Below are positions 1 through 5,489 of a DNA stretch of 5,489 nucleotides, one piece after another. Every line of letters begins with the position of its first letter. The stretch's first letter is position 1. The notes beneath the pieces were generated by a model that searched no databases, was not told where the DNA came from, and was given only the letters and a program-made list of their open reading frames with translations. The translations under genes were made by a program, and so were the position numbers. The stretch is from Bacillota bacterium (lineage in GTDB: Bacteria > Bacillota > UBA4882 > UBA8346), in assembly GCA_003501335.1 (NCBI GenBank), contig DNPQ01000283.1, forward strand, positions 1 to 5,489, given 5' to 3'.

Positions 1-848
1 CTCCGTTTACTTCAGAAGGAACTGTAGACGAGAAATCGGTTCGATCTTTATGCCGATACTTAATCGAATCGAAAATCAATGGGCTTTATCCGCTTGGGAC
101 CAATGGTGAGGGCGTTTTTTTAAGCACAGTGGAACGTAAAAAAGTTGCGGAAATATTTGTTTCTGAAGTACAGCATAAGATTCCGGTAGTTATCCAATGC
201 GGTGCGATCACAACTGCAGAATCAGTTGAATTGGCCCGCCATGCGGCATCCATTAAAGCGGACGGGATCGGAATCATGACACCGTTTTTCTTTAATCAAG
301 ATGAGGAAGCGCTGATAGCCTATTACACTACGGTAGCAAAAGCCGCTCCAGAGCTGCCAATGTATGTGTATAATATTCCGAGCCATACCAATAATGACAT
401 TCTACCGAGCACGGTCGCTAAATTGGCAAAACTGGTACCAAACTTGATTGGAGTAAAATATAGCGTTCCGAATTTAATCCGTTTAAGCGAATATATGAAG
501 GCGGTACCATCCGCCGGGGTGTTGATTGGATGTGATCGTTTAATTCTGCCGGCTTTGAGTCTTGGAGCGGTTGGAATAGTATCTGGTCCTGCAATGGCAT
601 TTCCGCATTTGTTTACAGGTTTATTGGAAGCTTTTCGAAAAGGTGATTTGGAAGGGGTTAGAAAATTTCAAGCCCGGTTGTTGGATTTAGACGGAGCTTT
701 GGCGCCATTTCCAGCGATTCCTTTATTAAAAGAGATTCTCAAGCGGAAAGGGGTTATTGCTTGTTCGCTCCCGAAAGCGCCTATGCGTTCACTGAATGAT
801 CATGAGTCTCGTCAACTTGATTCCATTATTGAACAATTTAAAGATTAA
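1..848 (+). CDS. DHDPS/NAL-family aldolase, 5' end missing
   Basis: This is the C-terminal 281 residues of a class I pyruvate-dependent aldolase; the frame is already open at base 3 and continues upstream. Family members have about 290-300 residues, so only roughly 10-15 are missing. They form a TIM barrel in the cytoplasm and bind pyruvate through a Schiff-base lysine. Visible hallmarks, numbered from base 3, are the PF start of strand 1, GTNGE at 32-36 (the GTTGE/GSTGE pyruvate-binding loop), the catalytic tyrosine in YNIP (Y123, bases 369-371) and the Schiff-base lysine in GVK (K152, bases 456-458). It is probably not a true DapA. The DapA motif PYYNKP reads PFFFNQ here, replacing the relay tyrosine by Phe, and the substrate-carboxylate arginine after YN.PS is His (YNIPSHTN). 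It may therefore use another aldehyde, for example a sugar-acid or hydroxy-oxo-acid. The GTG at 129 is internal, because conserved sequence precedes it. A strong terminator follows 38 bases after the stop. Confidence 0.93.
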   Translation, partial: PFTSEGTVDEKSVRSLCRYLIESKINGLYPLGTNGEGVFLSTVERKKVAEIFVSEVQHKIPVVIQCGAITTAESVELARHAASIKADGIGIMTPFFFNQDEEALIAYYTTVAKAAPELPMYVYNIPSHTNNDILPSTVAKLAKLVPNLIGVKYSVPNLIRLSEYMKAVPSAGVLIGCDRLILPALSLGAVGIVSGPAMAFPHLFTGLLEAFRKGDLEGVRKFQARLLDLDGALAPFPAIPLLKEILKRKGVIACSLPKAPMRSLNDHESRQLDSIIEQFKD

Positions 849-885
849 ATAATTACATAAAACGAAGGTGAAGGACTGATTCAAG

Positions 886-916
886 GGGCTGAGTAATTTA
901 ATTATTCAGCCCTTTT
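886..916 (+). terminator. Rho-independent terminator of the aldolase gene
   Basis: An 11-base-pair stem pairs 886-896 with 902-912 (GGGCTGAGTAA with TTATTCAGCCC, one G-U pair) around a 5-base loop. It is followed by TTTT and, after GAGAC, a second TTTT. It lies 38 bases after the aldolase stop codon and should end that transcript before the spike genes. Confidence 0.85.
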
Positions 917-979
917 GAGACTTTTCATATTACGCAAGGTTTCCCAGGAAACTCGCAAAGGCGCGAAAAGAAGGAAAAC

Positions 980-993
980 GTTCAAGCTTGAAC
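980..993. repeat. Perfect 14-base palindrome GTTCAAGCTTGAAC
   Basis: GTTCAAGCTTGAAC reads the same on both strands with no central loop. This suits a symmetric protein site better than an RNA hairpin. It lies about 70 bases past the aldolase terminator and has no gene close by. Chance occurrence is possible. Confidence 0.4.
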
Positions 994-1054
994 TATTTAA
1001 TAAGATTTTTGTGGTATCTCATGGTTTCTACCCCCGCACCCCGTGACTTAAACC

Positions 1055-1081
1055 CCGGAACGTTCTCTTCCGGCAGTTTTT
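1055..1081 (+). terminator. Weak terminator-like hairpin
   Basis: CCGGAA (1055-1060) pairs with TTCCGG (1068-1073) around a 7-base loop, followed after three bases by TTTTT. The stem is only six base pairs, so termination would be weak. There is no obvious transcript for it to end. Confidence 0.3.
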
Positions 1082-1221
1082 GCTGATCGCGGTTTAACGG
1101 CTGATTATTGAGTATGTTAAACTTTCCTTCCTGTGCCTTTTTGTTTTTTCCCCCTCATTACCCTCATTGCCTTCATGCCCAACATTGGCCCCGGACAACC
1201 CAAGATAGAAAAACATGGTTC

Positions 1222-1257
1222 AAACCTCCGTCCTTACAAGAAATGCGGAGGTTTTTT
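1222..1257 (+). terminator. Orphan Rho-independent terminator
   Basis: A perfect 9-base-pair stem, AAACCTCCG (1222-1230) with CGGAGGTTT (1246-1254), encloses a 15-base loop and runs into TTTTTT (1252-1257). The T-run orients it to the plus strand. The aldolase already has its own terminator 300 bases upstream and nothing between the two looks coding. It therefore serves read-through, an unrecognised RNA or a lost gene. It also insulates the vgrG promoter from upstream transcription. Confidence 0.75.
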
Positions 1258-1277
1258 GTTGATTTATGGATTGATTC

Positions 1278-1384
1278 AGTCCTAGAAAACTAGGACTAGT
1301 TAACGTATATGTAACAATTTTAGTCCTACTTTTCTAGGACTTTTTCATACTTCTGTAACATTTTAGTCCTAGAAAAACAGGACT
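1278..1384. repeat. Three evenly spaced 20-base palindromes, candidate operator array
   Basis: Three 20-base inverted repeats sit at 1278-1297 (AGTCCTAG-N4-CTAGGACT), 1322-1341 (AGTCCTA-N6-TAGGACT) and 1365-1384 (AGTCCT-N8-AGGACT). Their starts are 44 and 43 bases apart, close to four helical turns, so all three face roughly the same side of the DNA. The outer half-sites AGTCCT/AGGACT are identical in all three, while the centres differ (GAAAAC, CTTTTC, GAAAAA). Copies 2 and 3 share the leader TGTAACA(A)TTTT. The third ends exactly where the vgrG -35 box begins. This suits cooperative binding by a dimeric regulator controlling the spike operon. Transcribed, they could also form small hairpins; the second has TTTTT after it and might act as a weak terminator. 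Confidence 0.75.
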
Positions 1385-1413
1385 TATCAAAATAACAGTC
1401 AACGATATATAAT
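1384..1413 (+). promoter_or_regulatory. Predicted housekeeping-type promoter for vgrG
   Basis: A perfect -10 box TATAAT lies at 1408-1413. TTATCA at 1384-1389 matches four of six -35 positions with an 18-base spacer. The flanks are very AT-rich. Transcription would start near 1420, giving a leader of about 68 bases before the TTG start. The -35 is weak and shares its first base with the third palindrome, whose centre lies near -45, a position typical of an activator touching RNA polymerase. Repression is equally possible. Confidence 0.6.
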
Positions 1414-1470
1414 ATTTTTAAATAAGAAATCCAAGACTTTATAGAAAAAACATAAAAATTAAAACTATTT

Positions 1471-1480
1471 GGAGTGGGGG
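1471..1480 (+). promoter_or_regulatory. Ribosome binding site deciding the TTG start of vgrG
   Basis: GGAGTGGGGG precedes TTG 1488 with 7 bases between the final G-run and the start codon. No ATG or GTG in this frame is near a comparable site. The first in-frame ATGs (1557 and 1560) fall inside the conserved N-terminal domain, so TTG is preferred. Confidence 0.55.
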
Positions 1481-1487
1481 TCCTTGA

Positions 1488-2936
1488 TTGATTACCTATG
1501 AAAGTATTGGCATAAAGCTTGGAACGACTGAGATCGATAAAAATAACCTGCATCAGATGATGATTACGAAAAAGATCAATGACCATGTGGGGCTCTATTT
1601 AACAGGTGTAGTCCCGGAAGATCAGCAGGATAAGTACGCCGAAAACAGCGATGCCGAGACCGTCATTGAAGTTAACACCGGGACGGGGGAAGAAACCATC
1701 CCGTTATTTAAGGGGATTATCAGCGATATTGCGATCAAAATGGTCCGGGATGTTTACTACTTCGAAATCGAAGCCCGCTCCTATACCTGCCTCTTGGATG
1801 TGGAACGCAAGAGCCGTCCCTTTCAGGACAAAGATATAGGGTATAGCGACCTCATTAATCAAATCATCGGCAGCAACGCGATTTGTAACTATCAAGGTTC
1901 GGAAAGCCAAAAGCTGGGTACCTTGTTGATTCAATACCGGGAGACCGACTGGGAATTACTCAAGCGGATGGCTTCGACTTTCCATACCGGTTTAGTGGCA
2001 TTTGCCGGAAGTGACGCCCAGGCCGCCGGAAATAAGCCCCAATTTTGGTTCGGAATCCCGGAAGGCAAACAACGCAGCATAGCGGACAAGCTACATTATA
2101 CCGTTCATAAGAAGATCGGGGTCTATCGGCAATTGGTTGCCAATTCCGGCTCCGACGTCAATGAAATTGATTTAATGAATTATGAAATGCAAACGGATGA
2201 TTTTTTTAATATCGGCGATACCGTGAAGTTTAAAGAGCAAACCCTATATGTCTGTGAGTCCAGAGCTGAGATTGAAGGCGGCATCTTGGTATTGAAATGC
2301 GTTTTAACACCGAAGAACGGCTTGCAACAAGAACGTTTGGTCAATACCCAGTTGATTGGCGCAGTTTTGGAGGGCCAGGTAAGCGACATTTCCAAAGATC
2401 AAGTGCAGGTCCATCTATTGCTCGGCGAAAACAAAGATGATGGTAAAGCCTATTGGTTTCCCTATCTCACCCCTTATACCGCCGAAGGCAATACCGGCCA
2501 ATACTGGATGCCGGAGAAGAATGATTATGTAAAAGTACAGTTTCCTTCGGCCACGGAGGGGGACGGAGTAGCTTGCGCCTCGATCCGGCGCAGCAATAAC
2601 AGTAATGATAAAACCAGCGATGCCACGGTAAAATACTTCCGGACCGCAAACGGCAAAGAGATCATGTTCGGGGAAAAAGAAATTGTCATCAGCGCCGAGG
2701 ATGACAAAGTGCTGGTGCGGATCAATCAGGAAAACGGGGTGGAAATCTATAGCGAACAGCCCGTCAGCATCCAGGGAAAAGAAATCACTATCAAGGGTAA
2801 AGAAGGAGTCACCATTGAATCGGAAAAGGAGTTGACTATCAGCGGCAGTTCCAAGGTGGATATCAAGTGTAAGGGCAGCGAAATCCAAATGGACGGCTCA
2901 ACCCAGATTGCCGGGTCGCAGGTAAAAATCGGGTAA
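1488..2936 (+). CDS. Compact VgrG/gp27-gp5-like spike protein
   Basis: This is a 482-residue VgrG/Pvc8-type protein, the trimeric shaft of the spike on contractile injection systems (type VI secretion, extracellular injection particles, phage tails). Residues 1-280 or so resemble the gp27/phage late-control D barrels and contain the family signature QYRETDWELLKR (149-160). Residues about 288-370 are the gp5-type OB fold (base-plate V domain), with the typical YWFPYLTPY and GQYWMPEKNDYVKVQF stretches. From about 418 to the end, V.I-like triplets recur roughly every eight residues (V418, V426, I433, V441, L449, V457, I466, V479), as expected for the triple-stranded beta-helix needle. It is shorter than proteobacterial VgrGs (about 600 or more residues) and has no C-terminal effector extension, so cargo must come from separate proteins. 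Start is TTG, supported by the site at 1471-1480. The DUF4280 tip gene follows after 24 bases, probably in the same operon. Confidence 0.9.
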   Translation: MITYESIGIKLGTTEIDKNNLHQMMITKKINDHVGLYLTGVVPEDQQDKYAENSDAETVIEVNTGTGEETIPLFKGIISDIAIKMVRDVYYFEIEARSYTCLLDVERKSRPFQDKDIGYSDLINQIIGSNAICNYQGSESQKLGTLLIQYRETDWELLKRMASTFHTGLVAFAGSDAQAAGNKPQFWFGIPEGKQRSIADKLHYTVHKKIGVYRQLVANSGSDVNEIDLMNYEMQTDDFFNIGDTVKFKEQTLYVCESRAEIEGGILVLKCVLTPKNGLQQERLVNTQLIGAVLEGQVSDISKDQVQVHLLLGENKDDGKAYWFPYLTPYTAEGNTGQYWMPEKNDYVKVQFPSATEGDGVACASIRRSNNSNDKTSDATVKYFRTANGKEIMFGEKEIVISAEDDKVLVRINQENGVEIYSEQPVSIQGKEITIKGKEGVTIESEKELTISGSSKVDIKCKGSEIQMDGSTQIAGSQVKIG

Positions 2937-2960
2937 GCAAGCGAAAAGAGGAGACCAATC

Positions 2961-3329
2961 ATGGCCAATTATGCAGTATCAGGCGCGAAGTTAAAATGTT
3001 CCTACGGGGATCAAAACGGCAGTTTAAAGGTGATGGACCATAAAGTCCAGGCCGGAGGCAAACCTATGGCGAATATTACCGATTTCAAACCGAATGTTAA
3101 TATTTCAGCTTTCGGCAATTGCTCCAGCTTGGCCAATCCGACGGTGGCCGCGGCCACTGCCGCCAATGAGGGACGTTTGCAGAAAATGCCCTGTATCCCG
3201 GCGACTTGTACGCCGTGGATGGGCGCTAAAAATAATGTGTTAATCGGCGGGGCCGCTGCTTTATTAAACAGTTCCAAAACGTGTTGCATTTATGGCGGGC
3301 AAATTAGTATCAGCGATTGCGGGCAATAA
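2961..3329 (+). CDS. DUF4280 PAAR-like spike-tip protein
   Basis: This 122-residue protein matches the DUF4280 pattern from end to end: a short N-terminal strand with GAKLKCSYGD (8-17), GGKPMANITDFKP (32-44), FGNCSSLANPTVAAATAA (51-68), a MPC.P segment (76-80), NVLIGGAAALLNSSKTCCIYGG (92-113) and ISI. DUF4280 proteins are PAAR-like caps that sharpen the VgrG needle and can carry toxins. This one has no added C-terminal domain, so it would be a plain tip. Seven cysteines (C13, C54, C78, C83, C108, C109, C120) could bind metal or form disulfides; PAAR tips bind zinc, so metal binding is a reasonable inference. The start is ATG with AGAGGAG (2947-2953) seven bases upstream. Its place directly after the VgrG gene supports the tip role. 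There is no signal peptide, as expected for a cytoplasmically assembled spike. Confidence 0.9.
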   Translation: MANYAVSGAKLKCSYGDQNGSLKVMDHKVQAGGKPMANITDFKPNVNISAFGNCSSLANPTVAAATAANEGRLQKMPCIPATCTPWMGAKNNVLIGGAAALLNSSKTCCIYGGQISISDCGQ

Positions 3330-3354
3330 GTGTTTTCGAACGTTGAATGACCAG

Positions 3355-3456
3355 GGCCTAAATGCGACCTCTCTCCCGGACTCTCCCCTAATGAAGTTTA
3401 GCAATAAAGGGTATTCACGGGGAGAGGTGTAACGCCTAAAATTTAGGCCGATTTTT
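3355..3456 (+). terminator. Long imperfect inverted repeat with T-run, likely terminator or attenuator
   Basis: GGCCTAAAT (3355-3363) is the exact reverse complement of ATTTAGGCC (3441-3449). Inside, ACCTCTC (3367-3373) pairs with GAGAGGT (3422-3428) and CCC (3375-3377) with GGG (3419-3421). CTCTCCCC (3381-3388) can instead pair with GGGGAGAG (3419-3426). The right arm alone can fold as GCCTAA-AAT-TTAGGC (3434-3448). GATTTTT (3450-3456) follows directly, so either fold resembles a Rho-independent terminator after the DUF4280 gene. The layout also resembles a small palindromic intergenic repeat; copies elsewhere in the genome would decide. Confidence 0.6.
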
Positions 3457-3536
3457 AAGAGCTATTAAACAAGTGTCTGATAAATTAGGCTGGAGACAGT
3501 TTATATTTGTGATGCAATTCCCAGGGAGGGACTCCA

Positions 3537-5489
3537 ATGAACGACGCAGATCTGAGTGCGGAAGATATGGAAGAAGTTTTGCTGACTCTGGACGAGATGG
3601 AAGACTTCCCGGTCCGGAACGGGCGGGCTTTTTATATATTGCAGAACGAGAGCGAGCCGGGACCGGCGGAACGGATTCGCCTGCCGAACTTGGAGAAATA
3701 TTTTCCTTTGAAGGATATCAAGGACAACCACTTGGAGGGGCTGGATAAAGAAGGCTTTTTTATGCAGGTGTCCGGCAGTTATTACCCGGACTTCCTTCAG
3801 GAAAAAGGGTTGACTTTCTTTTCTTCGCCTTTGCTGGATTATCTGAAGACCAAGATCGACACGGAGGAAATTGAATATAACTGGATCGGATTGATTAGCG
3901 ACGGCGGCAAGCGGAACGAGGAATACCGGCTGGTGATCCCGGAGCGTTTGGACTGTATCCGCCAAGAAAGCATCCGGCGGAACCCAAAAAGCGATGTTAT
4001 CGAATATCTGGAGTTGGATGAAACAAAAATCCCAGAGAATGGTATCTTCAGAGCCGAGGGATTTCCTTATCTGCTCGTCACGGAAAAACTGAACCGCCTC
4101 CGGTATAGCGGCTTCCGCTGCATCCGGCTGGAGAACTTTTTTCATTATGAAGAGGTCCGCGATCAGGATTATCGGGAAAGGGCCGCAGGCCTTAGGCTGG
4201 CGGCGGTTACGGAAATCTATGAAGAAAAAGGCAATGCCACCGGGACGACCAACTATAAATTCGGACTGCGGCAGGTTATCGAAGCAGTCAAACGGGCCGA
4301 AATCGAGCAGGGTCTTAAAAGCATTTTCGATAGTTTTGAGGGGGAGCCATTCCCTACAGATCGTTTATTCGCGAGATTCTTAGATTTTACCTGGTCCCCG
4401 GAGCGTCTGGAGATCAATCTAGTCCAAGAAGCAGCGGAACATTTCCGGACAACTGGTTTTACCATCCCGAGCATGGCCCAGGTCAGGGACTATGTGGCCA
4501 AACTGCCGGAAGAATTGCGGCAGGATGGGGAAAAAGTGGTAACCGAAAATATTTTACGCTTTGCCATCACCGCTTGTAGCAGGATATTTGATACATATGA
4601 GAACATTCATGGCGGGCAGCGTTTTCGTCTTTATCTGTGGGATGAAACTTCGCCTAGCGCCAACCCGCCGTTGATCTATGACTATAAAGATAAGTTTCAA
4701 AAAGAAGTGGAGCAGGCGACGGATCTATCCCGGTTCGACCTGAGTCAAAAGGACCTGCGGGAGTTTGATTTAAGCCACAAGAATCTGAGAGGAGTCAAGA
4801 TAAGTGGCAGCAACCTGCGGCGTACTAATTTGCAGGAAGCAAATTTAACCGGGGTGGAGATGACCGATTGCAACTTGGCCGGGACACAGTTTACTAAGAG
4901 TATCATGGATGGGGCCAAGATCAAGGACTGCCGCTTGGACCGGACGAATTTTGATGGAGCCGGATTGAAGCGGGCGGAGATCGAGAATGGATTGTTACAG
5001 CAGATGAGTTTGGTCAGAAGCGATTTGACCGGGGCGAAGATCACGGGTTTTAACCTTTCAAAAAGTTTTTTCTATCGGGCCAAGCTGTCGGGGACGCTCT
5101 TTGAAATACCAGGCATGTTGGATGACAATGCATTTCGATTATGCGACATGCGGGAAGCAAGATTTTTAGGCAATGCCGATGAATTTGCCAATCTGTTATC
5201 CGGGTGCGACTTTAGCAATTCCGACTTGACCGCCTGCCAGTTTGAAGTCAAGGGGATCAAGAATACGGCCTTTACCAAATCAAAATTATTGAATGTAACA
5301 TTTTCAAGATGTAGGGATATATCGGACTGTGATTTCCGGGGCAGTTCCTGTATTGGAATGAATATCGCCGGTGTCTGGTTATATAACAATGACTTTTCCG
5401 GTGTCGATCTATCGCAAATCAAACCCAGAAAAGAAGGCATTTTTGTAGGAAACAATTTTACCAACGCCAGTCTGGCTGGTTATGACTTT
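3537..5489 (+). CDS. Imm11/DUF1629-like plus pentapeptide-repeat protein, 3' end missing
   Basis: One frame is open from ATG 3537 to the last base (651 codons, no stop), so the C terminus lies outside the window. AGGGAGGG (3523-3530) sits six bases before the ATG, and an in-frame TGA at 3510 rules out an earlier start. Residues about 31-205 resemble the Imm11/DUF1629 domain: FYILQNE (32-38), FFSSPLLDYLK (94-104), YRLVIPERLDCI (130-141), LDETKIPENGIFR (160-172) and the following YLLVTEKL (178-185). Residues about 215-390 are mostly helical and unrecognised. Residues 396-520 are 25 unbroken pentapeptides of the A(D/N)LXX kind (DLSRF, DLSQK and onward), followed by further runs at 558-592, 594-628 and from about 635, which build a right-handed quadrilateral beta-helix. 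No signal peptide or membrane segment is seen. Next to VgrG and DUF4280 genes it is most likely an effector-loading adaptor, an immunity protein or cargo. The pentapeptide call is firm, the Imm11 call moderate and the role inferred. Confidence 0.9.
   Translation, partial: MNDADLSAEDMEEVLLTLDEMEDFPVRNGRAFYILQNESEPGPAERIRLPNLEKYFPLKDIKDNHLEGLDKEGFFMQVSGSYYPDFLQEKGLTFFSSPLLDYLKTKIDTEEIEYNWIGLISDGGKRNEEYRLVIPERLDCIRQESIRRNPKSDVIEYLELDETKIPENGIFRAEGFPYLLVTEKLNRLRYSGFRCIRLENFFHYEEVRDQDYRERAAGLRLAAVTEIYEEKGNATGTTNYKFGLRQVIEAVKRAEIEQGLKSIFDSFEGEPFPTDRLFARFLDFTWSPERLEINLVQEAAEHFRTTGFTIPSMAQVRDYVAKLPEELRQDGEKVVTENILRFAITACSRIFDTYENIHGGQRFRLYLWDETSPSANPPLIYDYKDKFQKEVEQATDLSRFDLSQKDLREFDLSHKNLRGVKISGSNLRRTNLQEANLTGVEMTDCNLAGTQFTKSIMDGAKIKDCRLDRTNFDGAGLKRAEIENGLLQQMSLVRSDLTGAKITGFNLSKSFFYRAKLSGTLFEIPGMLDDNAFRLCDMREARFLGNADEFANLLSGCDFSNSDLTACQFEVKGIKNTAFTKSKLLNVTFSRCRDISDCDFRGSSCIGMNIAGVWLYNNDFSGVDLSQIKPRKEGIFVGNNFTNASLAGYDF

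Larger units (their letters stand above)
926..1221. other. Intergenic stretch without a recognisable gene
   Basis: I see no convincing coding region on either strand. The longest frames have low-complexity or implausible composition. The stretch holds a perfect 14-base palindrome at 980-993, a weak hairpin at 1055-1081, a 7-base inverted repeat (GTTTAAC at 1092-1098 with GTTAAAC at 1116-1122) and short tandem copies of CCCTCATTR at 1152-1177. A 40-codon minus-strand frame (1094-1216) with a GGAGG eight bases upstream is discussed as a finding only. The GC-rich stretch at 934-968 (repeated CGCAAAG/GCGCGAAA) looks like a degenerate intergenic repeat, but I cannot assign a family. Confidence 0.5.

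Noticed and set aside
1108..1293. Plus-strand frame of 61 codons
   Set aside because: It runs through the strong terminator at 1222-1257 and into the first palindrome. Its product is low-complexity and unlike a protein family.
1278..1384. CRISPR array
   Set aside because: There are only three palindromic units with 23-24-base gaps. The gap sequences are themselves partly repeated (TGTAACA-TTTT) and the repeat centres differ, so these are not repeats with unique spacers.
1326..1586. Minus-strand frame of 86 codons over the vgrG promoter
   Set aside because: It overlaps the palindromes, the promoter and the start of vgrG, and its composition simply reflects AT-rich DNA.
2415..2888. Minus-strand open frame of 157 codons
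   Set aside because: It lies wholly inside the VgrG gene, antisense to the OB fold and needle. Its F- and D-rich composition is what the complement of the beta-helix repeats gives.
3474..3507. Promoter for the pentapeptide gene (TATATT at 3502-3507; TGTCT/AGACA inverted repeat at 3474-3498)
   Set aside because: No acceptable -35 box lies at the right distance and the inverted repeat is only five base pairs, so I do not annotate it. A promoter here remains possible, since a terminator-like element precedes the gene.
3473..3748. Plus-strand GTG-start frame of 91 codons overlapping the start of the pentapeptide gene
   Set aside because: It has no good ribosome binding site and overlaps the ATG 3537 frame, which has strong initiation signals and recognisable domains.
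3501..4145. Minus-strand open frame of 214 codons
   Set aside because: It lies antisense to the well-supported Imm11/pentapeptide frame, has no family resemblance and no ribosome binding site that I can see. It is a shadow of that gene.

Overview
The window looks like chromosomal DNA of a Gram-positive-type bacterium. The genes have strong Shine-Dalgarno sites (AGAGGAG, AGGGAGGG, a G-rich site before a TTG start), the gaps carry compact Rho-independent terminators, and the spike proteins resemble the VgrG/DUF4280 forms common in Bacillota. A clostridial or bacillar lineage is an inference. I cannot name a species. The first gene is more AT-rich in codon choice than the last three, which favour CGG, CCG and GGC codons.

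Layout: (1) Bases 1-848 hold the 3' part of a dihydrodipicolinate synthase/N-acetylneuraminate lyase family aldolase, closed by a strong terminator at 886-916. (2) Bases 849-1487 are a non-coding gap of about 640 bases. It contains a weak terminator-like hairpin, a perfect 14-base palindrome, an orphan strong terminator at 1222-1257, three evenly spaced palindromes (1278-1384) and a promoter (1384-1413) for the next gene. (3) Bases 1488-2936 encode a compact VgrG/gp27-gp5-like spike protein starting at TTG. (4) Bases 2961-3329 encode a DUF4280 PAAR-like spike-tip protein, 24 bases downstream. (5) Bases 3355-3456 form a long imperfect inverted repeat ending in a T-run. (6) A long frame starts at ATG 3537 and stays open to the last base (651 codons, 3' end outside the window). 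It encodes an N-terminal Imm11/DUF1629-like domain, an unrecognised middle part and a long pentapeptide-repeat solenoid.

How they fit together: VgrG and the DUF4280 protein would form the shaft and tip of a contractile injection spike. The pentapeptide-repeat protein beside them is the likely cargo, cargo adaptor or immunity partner; which of these cannot be settled from sequence. No sheath, tube, baseplate or ATPase gene is present, so this looks like a spike/effector island whose structural genes lie elsewhere. The palindrome array directly upstream of the vgrG promoter is the best candidate control element. The aldolase is separated from the island by terminators and is probably unrelated to it.
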